This document shows, in pieces, positions 54,383 through 63,640 of a stretch of DNA of 64,000 nt; the stretch's first letter is position 1, and each line of letters begins with the position of its first letter. This DNA comes from Halopseudomonas pachastrellae (GTDB lineage: Bacteria > Pseudomonadota > Gammaproteobacteria > Pseudomonadales > Pseudomonadaceae): contig NZ_FOUD01000009.1 in the NCBI RefSeq assembly GCF_900114765.1, forward strand, positions 101,363 through 165,362, written 5' to 3'. Position numbers and translations under genes: made by a program. The notes below the pieces were generated by a model that did not search any database, was not told the DNA's origin, and saw nothing but the letters and a program-made list of their open reading frames with translations.

Positions 54383-56351
54383 GGCGCGGCTTCCAGTTGA
54401 GGACCAGGAACGCGGCGAGCAGCAGCGCCAGTGCCAGTGCCCAGAGACCAGTGAGACCGAGCGAGGTCTGCGGATACAGGCGATGGTCGACCGGGTTCAG
54501 GTTGGGCACCAGCTGACTGTCCAGCGGCTCGTCGGCGGCGCGCACCGGTTGCTCCTCGACTGCGACAAAGCTGGTAAAGCGGCTCATCAGTTGGTGTTCC
54601 AGCGCCACCGGCAGCACCTGGTCGCGGACCTCATCTTCACCGGCGCCTTGGTTCAGGCGGTCCATGGCGGCTTCGATCTTGCGGCGGGCCCACAGCTTGG
54701 CAATGCCGTTGCCCTGTTGTGGCTCGGGGATCTGCAGATGCTGCTCCCAGGCTTCCGGCTGTTGACCGTGCAGGGCGATCTTCTCGGGCAGCTGGTTGAG
54801 TTTCATGGCGATCAGCAGCGGCTGGTCGCTGTAGAGGTCGGGCAGCTTCTGCGGCCAGATTTCTGCCTCGATACCTTCTGGCAGCTCCAGCTGCAGGTGG
54901 GTCAGCACCGGTGATTCGAGTTTCTCGAACAGGCGCTCCATGGCGGCGCCGATGCCAGCCCGATCGTCGATGGAGGTGAATTGCCCGCGGCCTACTTCGG
55001 CGGCCTTGCGCAGCAGGAAGCTGTTCGGGGAGGCGCCAATGCCGACGGTAAAGACACGGGCCTGACGCAGGCGCTGCTCAATCATTTTCAGTACCTCGCG
55101 CTCGTTGCTGACCGAGCCGTCGGTGATAAAGATCAGCTGGCGCAGATAGCCGGGCTCGTTCGGTTGGGTCAGCGCGGCGCGCAGCACCGGCAGCATCTCG
55201 GTGCCGCCACCGGCGGGCAGGCCGGCTACCCAGCTGCGGGCCTCACTCAGGTTGTCTTCCGTGGCGTTGACCGGCTCACGGTAGAGCATGCTGAACTCGC
55301 TGTTGAATTCGAGCACGTTGAAGCGGTCTTCGGGCTGCAGGCGGCCAAGGGCATGAATCAGGCTGTCGCGTGCCTGACGAATGCGCTCACCCTGCATCGA
55401 GCCGGAGGTGTCGAGAATCAGGAATACCTCGCGAGGCTGGCGCTCACGGCTGACCGGCGCGGCCGCAGGCGACAGCATCATCAGCGCGTAGTGATCGTCG
55501 CCCACCTGTTCGGTGAATACGGCAACCTGGTTGCCGGCCTCGCTTGGCAGCTGCCAGTTGAGGACAAAGTCGCGATCCATCACCACCGGGTTGTCCTGCA
55601 GCGCAATGCGGTACTGGCGGCCGTCAAAGTGGCTGCTGATAGCGTGACTGGGGCTGCTGATTTCATGCAGGGCAAATCCGCTATCCAGGGTGACATGTAT
55701 GTCGGCCTGATGGGATGGGCCGTCACGCCACAGGCTGCCGACAATCGGGCCTTCCGGGCTGGCAGAGCTGCCGCGTTGCGGGCGTTGCTGACCGTCCACT
55801 GGCTGGGGGCGGGCGTTGTAGCGCGGGGTCATGGTCAACGGCAGGCGCAGGCTGTAGCGGCCAGCGTCCGGTTGCAGTACTTCGGTGTAACGGATGATCA
55901 CGCTGATGGTGTCGCCTGCGCCGATGTTGGCGACCGAGGTGGTGAACAGGTTGGGGCGTTCCTGCTCGACTAGGCCGGTCTGCTGGCCGTTGTCGCGGGC
56001 TTGCTCATAGGTCTTGCGGGCCTGTTCGCGCTCCTGGATCACGCCGTTGATGCGACGCTCACCGATCTCCAGCGTCATGGCGTGCACGGCGGAGCCCTCG
56101 CTGGTCGGCAACACATAGCGGCCCTCGGCAAAGGCGCCGCCGGGGTTGCTGAAGGATTGACGAATCTGCACTTCAGCGACCGGACCGCTTACCTGGACCT
56201 GCATGTCGGTATTGAGCAGCAGGGCGGGTTGCCAGCTGCCGTCGTCCGAGCGAAAGAGGAACATGCCGGTCTCGGGGCTGTCTGTATATGCCTGAATGGC
56301 GGTGCTGATGAGGCTGACACACAGCAGTAGCCAGGTGATTGCGGTTTTCAT
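54375..56351 (-). CDS. Sortase substrate with VIT and vWA domains
   Basis: A 658-residue protein with a signal peptide, a VIT domain (about residues 30-165: LLLNTDMQVQVSGPVAEVQI, RYVLPTSEGSAVHAMTLEIG), a vWA domain with MIDAS DTSGS at residues 314-318 and GGGTEMLPVLRAAL, and a C-terminal sorting signal: YPQTS then a hydrophobic segment and KPRHA. The class GN sortase next to it is the expected processing enzyme. VIT/vWA proteins often bind metals and matrix partners. The acceptor and function are unknown. It is first in the vWA-sortase-creB-creC operon. Confidence 0.92.
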   Translation of the reverse strand: MKTAITWLLLCVSLISTAIQAYTDSPETGMFLFRSDDGSWQPALLLNTDMQVQVSGPVAEVQIRQSFSNPGGAFAEGRYVLPTSEGSAVHAMTLEIGERRINGVIQEREQARKTYEQARDNGQQTGLVEQERPNLFTTSVANIGAGDTISVIIRYTEVLQPDAGRYSLRLPLTMTPRYNARPQPVDGQQRPQRGSSASPEGPIVGSLWRDGPSHQADIHVTLDSGFALHEISSPSHAISSHFDGRQYRIALQDNPVVMDRDFVLNWQLPSEAGNQVAVFTEQVGDDHYALMMLSPAAAPVSRERQPREVFLILDTSGSMQGERIRQARDSLIHALGRLQPEDRFNVLEFNSEFSMLYREPVNATEDNLSEARSWVAGLPAGGGTEMLPVLRAALTQPNEPGYLRQLIFITDGSVSNEREVLKMIEQRLRQARVFTVGIGASPNSFLLRKAAEVGRGQFTSIDDRAGIGAAMERLFEKLESPVLTHLQLELPEGIEAEIWPQKLPDLYSDQPLLIAMKLNQLPEKIALHGQQPEAWEQHLQIPEPQQGNGIAKLWARRKIEAAMDRLNQGAGEDEVRDQVLPVALEHQLMSRFTSFVAVEEQPVRAADEPLDSQLVPNLNPVDHRLYPQTSLGLTGLWALALALLLAAFLVLNWKPRHA

Positions 56352-56559
56352 GTCGGGTCTCCCTGATGGACTATGCCGGCAGTGTCGCGACCCTGTTTGT
56401 GCTGTTTATGTGGTTTGTGTGTGGTTTGGGGCGTCTCTCAACGGTACATTATCCAAACCTGTTTGCGCCGCGCGTGATTGAGTGTCGCCACGCTACCTTT
56501 GCTAGCCCGCTTTCAGGTCTCACCCCTCTGTTTGGATCTTGCAGGAGCACCGCTTGCCT

Positions 56560-58182
56560 ATGACTGACACCGACAGCCAAACCACCCGCACCGAGCTGGA
56601 TGCCATTGTTGAGGCGTTGCACCGGGACAAGCGCAAGCGGGTGCGCAAGCTGCTGCGTGGCATGCATGTGGGCAAGGTTGCCAGTCTGCTGGAGGCGCTC
56701 GACGGACCGCAGCGCATGGCGCTGTGGCAGCACATCGATGATGACCGTGAAGAGCAGGTGCTCAAGCATCTGACGCCGCTGCTCGGTGCTCAGCTGCGCC
56801 GTGAGCCCGATACCTCCGACCTGACTGATGAAGACGAAGAGGTCGAGGGCGCAGCGACGCAGATCGCCCGCGTGCGTGATGCGCTGGAGGCGGGTAAGTT
56901 CAAGCGCGTCGGCAAGGCGTTCCGGCAGATGCACCCGGCCAAGGCGGCAGGCCTGCTCGAAGCCTTGCCGCCGGCCGAGCGCAGCAGCGTCTGGGAGATG
57001 CTCGACGCCGAGCGCGCCGGTAAAGTGCTGGTCCACCTGCATGATGAGGTACGGGCGCGGCTGGCGCTGGAGATGGATGAAGACGAGCTGGTCGCCGCAG
57101 CGCGCAAGCTCGATCTGGACGATCTGGTTGACTTGATTCAGGCGCTGCCGAGTGACAGCGGCCGCCAGCTGCTGCAGGCCATGGACGTGCGCAAGCGACA
57201 GCAGCTGATGTCGATGCTCTCGTATCCCGAGGATTCTGCCGGTGGTCTGATGAATACCGACCACCTGTCGGTGCGCGCCGACGTGCGGGTCGGATCGGTG
57301 CTGCGCTATCTGCGCCTGCTCGAAGATCTGCCCGACCATACCGACAAGGTGATGGTGGTGGATCGCAAGAATCGCTATCAGGGCGTGCTGCGTCTCAGCC
57401 GTCTGGTCACCAGTCCGCCGGAGGTGCCGGTCAGCGAGGTTATGGATGGAGACTTCCTGCCGCTGGACGTCATGCTGCCAAGTCAGGACGTTGCCCGCCG
57501 GTTTGAGGATCTGGACATTCTCTCCGCTGCGGTGGTGGATGAAGACGGGTTGCTGCTCGGTCGTATCACCGTCGACGATGTGATGGACCTTATTCGTGAA
57601 GAGTCCGAGCGCACGATGATGAACATGGCGGGTCTGGATGATGAGGCCGACATGTTTGCGCCGATTCTCACCAGCAGCCGTCGCCGCGCCGTCTGGTTGG
57701 GGATCAATCTGGTAACCGCTTTTCTGGCTGCCTGGGTAATCGGTTTGTTCCAGGGCACGCTGGAGCAACTGGTTGCGCTGGCGGTGCTGATGCCGATTGT
57801 TGCCAGCATGGGCGGCATCGCCGGCAGTCAGACGCTGACGCTGGTGGTGCGCGGTATGGCACTGGGGCAGGTTGAAGGGGGGAACGCCCGCTTACTGCTC
57901 GGCAAGGAATTGGGCATCGCCTCGCTCAATGGCGTGCTCTGGGCGCTGGTGGTGGCGGGGCTGGCGGTGGCCTGGTTTGGCAGTTGGGAATTGGGCGGGG
58001 TGATCGCCGCTGCGATCTTGCTCAACCTGCTGTGCGCGGCGGTATCCGGCCTGGCTATCCCGCTGTTGTTACGCCGCTTTGGCGTGGACCCGGCATTGGC
58101 CGGCAGCGTGATTCTGACTACGGTCACCGACGTGGTCGGTTTTCTGGCCTTCCTTGGCCTGGCGACCCTGTTCCTGCTTTGA
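56560..58182 (+). CDS. mgtE: Magnesium transporter MgtE
   Basis: A 540-residue channel protein with an N-terminal superhelical domain (MHPAKAAGLLEALPPAERSS), two CBS domains (FDLDI-type region FEDLDILSAAVVDEDG) and five C-terminal TM segments with the pore motif MPIVASMGGIAGSQTLTLVV. MgtE admits Mg2+ and closes when cytosolic Mg2+ is high, through the N and CBS domains. The ATG at 56560 is used; a TTG at 56554 has better spacing (6 nt) from AGGAG and may be the real start. The 208-bp divergent gap before it shows no known riboswitch. Confidence 0.93.
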   Translation: MTDTDSQTTRTELDAIVEALHRDKRKRVRKLLRGMHVGKVASLLEALDGPQRMALWQHIDDDREEQVLKHLTPLLGAQLRREPDTSDLTDEDEEVEGAATQIARVRDALEAGKFKRVGKAFRQMHPAKAAGLLEALPPAERSSVWEMLDAERAGKVLVHLHDEVRARLALEMDEDELVAAARKLDLDDLVDLIQALPSDSGRQLLQAMDVRKRQQLMSMLSYPEDSAGGLMNTDHLSVRADVRVGSVLRYLRLLEDLPDHTDKVMVVDRKNRYQGVLRLSRLVTSPPEVPVSEVMDGDFLPLDVMLPSQDVARRFEDLDILSAAVVDEDGLLLGRITVDDVMDLIREESERTMMNMAGLDDEADMFAPILTSSRRRAVWLGINLVTAFLAAWVIGLFQGTLEQLVALAVLMPIVASMGGIAGSQTLTLVVRGMALGQVEGGNARLLLGKELGIASLNGVLWALVVAGLAVAWFGSWELGGVIAAAILLNLLCAAVSGLAIPLLLRRFGVDPALAGSVILTTVTDVVGFLAFLGLATLFLL

Positions 58183-58190
58183 AGCCCGGC

Positions 58191-58601
58191 TCAGTCGATC
58201 GGGTTACTGACGCTCTCGATGTCGCGTTTGACCTGCATGGGGTCGTCGATATTGCGGAATTTCACGTCACTGATGCCGCGGCCGGTCAACTTGACCGTGC
58301 CGTAGCCGAACATCCGCCCCCAGATACCCTGTTCGATTTCCACGGTTTCGATGGAGCTGAGCTTCATTTCCTCGGTGTGCCGGCTGATGATGCCGTTCTT
58401 GAGAATCACCCGCTTGTTGGTCACGCCCTGCTCGATCGAGCGCAGACGAAAATACTCGTACAACGCAATCAGCCAGGTCAGGCCAAAGGTGACCAGGCCG
58501 AGTACCAGCCAGCAGTACATCGGTACCTTGGCGAACCAGTGCAGTTGAAAAACCTTGTGAATGACCTCGCCGCTGGAAAGCGAGTCTTCGATGTAGGACA
58601 T
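58191..58601 (-). CDS. PH-domain (YdbS/DUF304-like) membrane protein
   Basis: A 136-residue protein with one or two TM segments (MYCWLVLGLVTFGLTWLIAL) and a bacterial PH domain: VTNKRVILKNGIISRHTEEM, LSSIETVEIEQGIWGRMFGY and TVKLTGRGISDVKFRNIDDP. Such proteins are uncharacterised but membrane-associated. AAGGGAG precedes the ATG. Confidence 0.87.
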   Translation of the reverse strand: MSYIEDSLSSGEVIHKVFQLHWFAKVPMYCWLVLGLVTFGLTWLIALYEYFRLRSIEQGVTNKRVILKNGIISRHTEEMKLSSIETVEIEQGIWGRMFGYGTVKLTGRGISDVKFRNIDDPMQVKRDIESVSNPID

Positions 58602-58699
58602 GCGCGGGCTCCCTTGTAGTAACTCAAACGCTGAATGTAACGAATAGACAAGCCCTGTGACAGTGGGCGCGACGGCTTGTTGCAATAATGCATCAATAG

Positions 58700-58711
58700 T
58701 TAGCTTGCTAA
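58700..58711. promoter_or_regulatory. Palindromic operator 1 before the marR-type gene
   Basis: TTAGC-TT-GCTAA is an inverted repeat with a 2-bp centre. The same site occurs again as its reverse complement 38 bp further on. MarR-family dimers typically bind sites of this type in their own promoter. Confidence 0.65.
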
Positions 58712-58737
58712 ATAATGGTGAGGGCGTAGACTAATGA

Positions 58738-58749
58738 TTAGCAAGCTAA
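58738..58749. promoter_or_regulatory. Palindromic operator 2 before the marR-type gene
   Basis: TTAGC-AA-GCTAA, the reverse complement of operator 1, ends 17 bp before the start codon, where bound protein would block transcription or ribosome entry. Confidence 0.65.
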
Positions 58750-58766
58750 TTAATTTGAGGTGAGGC

Positions 58767-59246
58767 ATGAGTAACAAGGCGCCTGCGCTGCACGAAACCC
58801 TGCGTCCTTCTATGGGCGCGGCCATGGGGCGGATACACCGCCTGTGGCGCAGCGCGATCAACCAGGCGGTCGGTGAGCTGGGCATGACTGAGGCTCGCTG
58901 GGCGGTGCTGCTGCACCTGGTCAAGGTGGGCGAGGGCTGCACCCAGCAGGTGCTGGCCGATGAGTTGGCTATCGAAATGCCCTCGCTGACGCGCACGCTC
59001 AATCAGCTGCAGGAGCAGGAGCTGATCGAGCGCCGCCGTGACCCGGCTGATGGTCGGGTGCATACCCTGTGGTTTACACCGGCAGGGCGTCAGCGGGTGG
59101 ATGATCTGGCGGTACATGTGGCAAAGGTGCGAGAGCAGATCTATCAGGGCCTGAGCACCGAGCAGCTTGATGCCTTTGCTGAAGTGCTGCTGCAGATGGA
59201 AACCAATGTGCGCGGGATGCTGAATCCCGGGGAGGCGTCAGCATGA
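58767..59246 (+). CDS. MarR/SlyA-family transcriptional regulator
   Basis: A 159-residue winged-helix regulator. MGRIHRLWRSAINQAVGELG forms the dimer helix, GCTQQVLADELAIEMPSLTR the recognition helices, and ERRRDPADGRVHTLWFTPAG the wing. It probably represses the efflux genes behind it and itself through the two TTAGC/GCTAA sites. Its stop overlaps the next start by 4 bp (ATGA). Confidence 0.92.
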   Translation: MSNKAPALHETLRPSMGAAMGRIHRLWRSAINQAVGELGMTEARWAVLLHLVKVGEGCTQQVLADELAIEMPSLTRTLNQLQEQELIERRRDPADGRVHTLWFTPAGRQRVDDLAVHVAKVREQIYQGLSTEQLDAFAEVLLQMETNVRGMLNPGEASA

Positions 59247-60304
59247 CGCCCGATCAGATATTTGCGCGTTGGGTGCGCGCATCGCTCCTGCTGTTTGCGC
59301 TGGTGTTTGTGTACTTTCTGGCTGCCGATCTGTGGATGCCGTTGACGCCGCAGTCGCGTGTGATGCACCCGGTGGTGCGGGTGGCTCCGCAAGTCAGCGG
59401 GCAGGTGGTGTCGGTGCCGGTCACCGACAACCAGCATGTGCAGGCTGGCGAGGTGCTGTTCAGGATTGATCCGCGCCCCTACGAGCTGGCGGTGCAGCAA
59501 GCGCAACTGGCGCTGGAAGCGGCCGAGCGTGATAACGCAGGCTACGATGCCTCGCTGGCCGCGGCCGAAGCCGATGTGCGTGCCGCGCAGGTAGAGGTGA
59601 ACGAGCTGTCGCGCGAGCACAGCCGGCTATCTACGCTGCTGGCCAGCCGCAATGTGTCTCAGCAGATGTATGACCAGACCCAGTCGCGCTACCAGTCGGC
59701 GCAGTCCGCCCTGTCTAGTGCCAAGGCACGGGCCGAGCAGCTGCGCGTGCAGCGCGGCCTGACCGACGAAGACAACCTGCGCCTGCGTCAGGCACGCAAT
59801 GATCTGGAACGCGCCGAGCTTAACCTTGGCTATACCGAAGTGCGTGCGCAGGAAGTCGGCATCGTCTCCAACCTGCAGGTCAAGCCGGGTACCTTTGCCA
59901 GTGTGGGTGGTTCGCTGGCTGCACTGGTCAGTGATGATGCCGATGTGATCGCCGATTTTCGCGAGAAGTCGCTGGTGCACATGCAGCGTGGCGAGGCCGC
60001 AGCGGTGGTGTTTGATGCCTTGCCGGGTGAGGTCTTCGCTGCGCATGTCACCGCGGTGGATGCCGGTACCCAACAAGGCCAGCTGCTGCCTGACGGCACG
60101 CTGGCCGCGCCGGAAACCTCTGACCGCTGGGTACGCGATGCGCAGCGCCAGCGCATTCATCTGCAACTGGAGGAGCCAGCACTGCTCAGCGAGCTGCCCT
60201 CCGGTGCGCGCGCGACCGTCCAGCTCTACCCCGTAGGCGGCCTGGCTGCGCTGCTTGGTAGTACCCAGATTCGCCTGGTCAGCCTCATGCACTACATCTA
60301 CTGA
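59243..60304 (+). CDS. HlyD/EmrA-family membrane fusion protein
   Basis: A 353-residue periplasmic adaptor with one N-terminal TM segment, two lipoyl half-motifs (VVRVAPQVSGQVVSVPVTDN and AQEVGIVSNLQVKPGTFASV) split by a long coiled-coil hairpin (about residues 80-190), and a beta-barrel C-terminus. It bridges the DUF2955 permease to an outer-membrane channel encoded elsewhere. Confidence 0.9.
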   Translation: MTPDQIFARWVRASLLLFALVFVYFLAADLWMPLTPQSRVMHPVVRVAPQVSGQVVSVPVTDNQHVQAGEVLFRIDPRPYELAVQQAQLALEAAERDNAGYDASLAAAEADVRAAQVEVNELSREHSRLSTLLASRNVSQQMYDQTQSRYQSAQSALSSAKARAEQLRVQRGLTDEDNLRLRQARNDLERAELNLGYTEVRAQEVGIVSNLQVKPGTFASVGGSLAALVSDDADVIADFREKSLVHMQRGEAAAVVFDALPGEVFAAHVTAVDAGTQQGQLLPDGTLAAPETSDRWVRDAQRQRIHLQLEEPALLSELPSGARATVQLYPVGGLAALLGSTQIRLVSLMHYIY

Positions 60305-60313
60305 GGCCCGCGC

Positions 60314-61351
60314 ATGAAACCCATTTTGCTGATGAGCAAACGCCAGCTGGACGCCAATGACGTGCGCCAGTGCCTGCGCATTGCCTTTGGCGGCACCCTC
60401 GGCTTTGTGCTGTGCAAGCTGATGGGCTGGAACTACGGCGCCTTTTTTGTCGTGCAACCGATCCTGCTGCTGGGCATGGTGCCAACGCTTAATGGCCACA
60501 TCATGCGGCAGTTTATTGCCAACATGCTGGTGGTCACGCTGTCGGTGCTGGTGGTGCAGGGGCTGTTCGGCGACAAGCCGGTGCCGATGACGCTGCTGGT
60601 GGCGGGCATGTTCGCCATGCTGTTCCTGCGTATGAGCCGTGGTGCCCACTTTCTTTTCGGTGCCATGTCGATCGTCAACATGTCGATGCAGCTGCATTTT
60701 GCCAGTTACCCGACCGCGGACATCGGCGATATCGTGGCGTCCAATATCGTGTCGGTGTTCACCACCCTGGGTATCGCCATGCTGATGCATGTGCTGTTTG
60801 CCGATGTGGCACCGCGCCAGCCCCGGCAGATGCCCAGCAAGCCGCTGACCAATCAGCGTCATGAGGTGATACTGGCCACCACGGTGGCGACGCTGTCATA
60901 TATCGTTTTTCAGGTGTTTAACCTGCAGAGCGGGCTGTCGGCGCAGGTGGCGAGTATTCTGGTGCTGTTCCCGCTGAACTGGAAAGGCGCCGGGCCGGCA
61001 GGCTGGAACCGCGCCTTGGGTACATTGGTTGGGTGCAACGTCGGCTTGCTGGTGCAATTTGTGCTGATGGACCACTTTGACGTGCTGCCTTTTGTGGCTG
61101 CCGGGCTGTGGGTCAGCCTGATGCTGTTTGCCCGTATCCACTTGCTGGAAGGGGGCACGGGCGCCGGCTTTGCCGCGCTGACCACCATGTCGATCCTGTT
61201 TGGCCAGTACCTCTCTCCCCGGCAAGACCTGTTCTATAGTGACCTTTATCGATTCTGGTCGCTGTCTGTTGCGGTGTTGCTCTCGCTCACGGCGGTGTAT
61301 CTAATGCACCTGCTGCTGAACCGCTTCACGGCTACCCGTCTGCAGGTCTGA
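60314..61351 (+). CDS. DUF2955/FUSC-family transporter
   Basis: A 345-residue membrane protein with about ten TM segments in two repeats, of the aromatic-acid exporter type (AaeB/YhcP-like superfamily, DUF2955). FGGTLGFVLCKLMGWNYGAF opens the first repeat and GPAGWNRALGTLVGCNVGLL the second. It starts 9 bp after the adaptor gene and is expected to export a small aromatic or toxic compound sensed by the MarR protein. Confidence 0.87.
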   Translation: MKPILLMSKRQLDANDVRQCLRIAFGGTLGFVLCKLMGWNYGAFFVVQPILLLGMVPTLNGHIMRQFIANMLVVTLSVLVVQGLFGDKPVPMTLLVAGMFAMLFLRMSRGAHFLFGAMSIVNMSMQLHFASYPTADIGDIVASNIVSVFTTLGIAMLMHVLFADVAPRQPRQMPSKPLTNQRHEVILATTVATLSYIVFQVFNLQSGLSAQVASILVLFPLNWKGAGPAGWNRALGTLVGCNVGLLVQFVLMDHFDVLPFVAAGLWVSLMLFARIHLLEGGTGAGFAALTTMSILFGQYLSPRQDLFYSDLYRFWSLSVAVLLSLTAVYLMHLLLNRFTATRLQV

Positions 61352-61386
61352 GGGCGGCCAGGCTAGCGTTTTAACAGGGGGTTGTC

Positions 61387-62085
61387 TTGCAGCTAACGTC
61401 GTTTGGCGCTGATTATCGCGCGCTGGTAGTGGGTAGTAGCGGCGCTCTGGGGCAGGCCTTTTGCCAATTGCTGCGCGAGGATCCGGGCTGCGCAGGAGTA
61501 ACTGAGTTGAGCCGCGCCACCCAGCCCGGCTTCGATCTGCTGGAGCCGGCCAGCATCGCCGCTGCCGTGCAATCTCTGGCCGCGCAAGCGCCCTATCAGC
61601 TGGTGCTGATCGCAACCGGTGTACTGCATGACGCCGAGATTCAGCCGGAGAAGTCGCTCGCCGCAATAGACGCCGAGGCAATGCAGAAAGTTTTTCAAAT
61701 CAACAGTATCGGGCCTGCTGTACTGCTGCAGCAGCTGCTGCCTTTGCTCGATCGCAAGGGAGCGCTGGCCGTGCTGTCGGCGCGGGTCGGCAGTATTGCC
61801 GACAACCGGCTCGGTGGCTGGTACGCCTACCGTGCGTCCAAGGCGGCGCTCAACATGCTGCTGAAAACGGCTGCCATCGAACATGCGCGGCGCTACCCCG
61901 AGGCGCGTTTGCTGAGTTTGCACCCGGGCACTGTGGTCTCGCCGTTGTCACAGCCTTTCAGAGGCTCTGCAGCGGCGCGTCCGGCGCTGCAGGCAGCCGC
62001 TGAGTTGCTGGCGGTGGTGGATAACAGCAAGGCAGCTGACAGCGGCAGTTTCGTTGCCTATGACGGCGCGTCCGTGCCTTGGTAG
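61387..62085 (+). CDS. SDR-family oxidoreductase (C-factor-like)
   Basis: A 232-residue short-chain dehydrogenase with a degenerate N-terminal glycine motif (VVGSSGALGQAF), the active-site Tyr and Lys in YAYRASKAALN, and LSLHPGTVVSPLSQPF in place of the usual PG motif, as in CsgA-like SDRs. Substrate unknown. The start is TTG preceded by AGGGGG. It lies 35 bp after the transporter gene and may be co-transcribed. Confidence 0.85.
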   Translation: MQLTSFGADYRALVVGSSGALGQAFCQLLREDPGCAGVTELSRATQPGFDLLEPASIAAAVQSLAAQAPYQLVLIATGVLHDAEIQPEKSLAAIDAEAMQKVFQINSIGPAVLLQQLLPLLDRKGALAVLSARVGSIADNRLGGWYAYRASKAALNMLLKTAAIEHARRYPEARLLSLHPGTVVSPLSQPFRGSAAARPALQAAAELLAVVDNSKAADSGSFVAYDGASVPW

Positions 62086-62101
62086 TCGGGGGAGTGATCA
62101 C

Positions 62102-62413
62102 ATGACGTTGGGAGAGCTGGTCAGACTGGCTGAAGCGGGGCAAGTGCGCGCGCTTGAGGTGGTGTCGCTGCCGGGGAGTCATTACCTGGTGCGCGCGCAG
62201 CTGGCAGAGCGCTGCCTGACTCTGCATGATGCCCGTGGCAGCAGCGCTCATCTGCGCTCGACTGGCGAGGTGCGAGAGCTGCTGGGCAACTGGCCTGTGC
62301 TGCAGAAGCTGCCCTGCACGCTGGTTCAGCACGTCGCCCAGGACGAGGCCTGCGCTGTGCGCAGCGGGCCGATTGAGCCGCTGCGCATGCCATTCAGGCT
62401 GGGCGCAGCCTAG
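62102..62413 (+). CDS. DUF6482-family small protein
   Basis: A 103-residue protein (ALEVVSLPGSHYLVRAQLAE, STGEVRELLGNWPVL) matching a family seen mostly in pseudomonads, with no known function. The ATG is 16 bp after the SDR stop and is preceded by GGGGGAG, so the two genes are probably co-expressed. The 167-bp gap that follows shows nothing recognisable. Confidence 0.7.
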   Translation: MTLGELVRLAEAGQVRALEVVSLPGSHYLVRAQLAERCLTLHDARGSSAHLRSTGEVRELLGNWPVLQKLPCTLVQHVAQDEACAVRSGPIEPLRMPFRLGAA

Positions 62414-62580
62414 GCCGGTTGAAGCACTTTGTTGTGGGCAAGCACTGATCAATTGCCCGCGTCCTCTGCTGTTCAGCCATGCAGCTGCAGCGTTGCACCG
62501 CTTGCCAACAAAGGCACTCACTCTTGGCTGCCCCAGATGTCCTGCGCCTGAGGCTATAGCTCTTGCTGAGGGCGGCTTGC

Positions 62581-63525
62581 TTAGCTGAGCCTGTGCAGCA
62601 GGCCGGCGTACAGCTCGATACCGATCAATACATTGAAGGGGAACGTGACGCCTAACGAGGCCAGCATCACCAGTCCGATGTCCGCTTCTTCGATAGCGTG
62701 TCGCACGGCGACGGGCGCGGCAATATAAGACGCGCTGGCGGTGAGCGTTGCCAGCACGACGGTGCTGCCGGGTGTCAGATCGAGCGCCAGGCCCGTGAAC
62801 AGACCGGTCAGCGACAGCAGGGGCGGCGCACCCAAGGCGAAGGCAATCACCCGCCAGTGACGCCACTGGATCTTGCGCAGTGTTTCGGCGGCCACCAACC
62901 CCATCTCCAGTAGGAACAGGGCAAGGATTAGTGGAAACCCTTGGGTCAAGAGGGCGGTTACCTGGCTACCGTTGTCCTTGCCGTAAAGCATGCCGATCAC
63001 CAGCCCGCCTACCAGCAGGATTACGCTGCGGTTGGTCAGGGTTTCCTGCCATAGCGGGGTGGCGTTGTCGTCGTGCTGCTGGTTGGCCGTAGTGAAGCGG
63101 CGATAGAGCCACAGGCCAGTGAGAATGGCGGGCAGTTCAAGTAGCACCAGATAGAGGGTTACCTGTCCGCTGGTAGCCAGACCGCGCGCCTCGGTCCATG
63201 CCAGCGCGACGGCAAAGGTGCCGGCACTGACCGAGCCGTAGTGCGCACAAAAGCTCGCGGCGTCGGCCAATGTCAGCCTGACCAGATGGCGCAGCAGCGG
63301 ATAGAGTAGTAGTGGAATCAGAAAGCCGAGTGCGGTGACCGCCAGGGCTTCGCTCAGCAATGACCAGCTTAGATTGCCATGCAGGGCCATACCGCCCTTC
63401 AAGCCGATGGTCAGCATCAGTAGTAATGAAAGGATATCGTAGACCGCCTTGGGGATGGCCAGATCTGAACGCACCGAACCTGCGATCAGGCCGAGTACAA
63501 AGAACATGACAATAATGTCGGGCAT
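62581..63525 (-). CDS. SbtA-like sodium-dependent bicarbonate transport family permease
   Basis: A 314-residue membrane protein with about ten TM segments, made of two inverted halves: FFVLGLIAGSVRSDLAIPKA starts the first, GGLVIGMLYGKDNGSQVTAL the second. The pattern matches the DUF897/SbtA family, which in cyanobacteria imports bicarbonate with sodium. Bicarbonate transport here is an inference. AGGATA precedes the ATG. Confidence 0.85.
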   Translation of the reverse strand: MPDIIVMFFVLGLIAGSVRSDLAIPKAVYDILSLLLMLTIGLKGGMALHGNLSWSLLSEALAVTALGFLIPLLLYPLLRHLVRLTLADAASFCAHYGSVSAGTFAVALAWTEARGLATSGQVTLYLVLLELPAILTGLWLYRRFTTANQQHDDNATPLWQETLTNRSVILLVGGLVIGMLYGKDNGSQVTALLTQGFPLILALFLLEMGLVAAETLRKIQWRHWRVIAFALGAPPLLSLTGLFTGLALDLTPGSTVVLATLTASASYIAAPVAVRHAIEEADIGLVMLASLGVTFPFNVLIGIELYAGLLHRLS

Positions 63526-63640
63526 TGCGTGGGTATCCTGTTGGCGGTGAGTGTAGGAAGTACTGATTTACTCCGCATGCCCAGCCTTAACCCGTCGCAG
63601 AAGGCGTGTGGCATTGGTCGGCACTTCTTTTAGGGCGGGC

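Noticed and set aside
56339..56563. A possible small membrane protein between the vWA gene and mgtE
   Set aside because: It starts with a hydrophobic stretch, but lacks a Shine-Dalgarno and has a non-protein-like remainder overlapping the mgtE leader.
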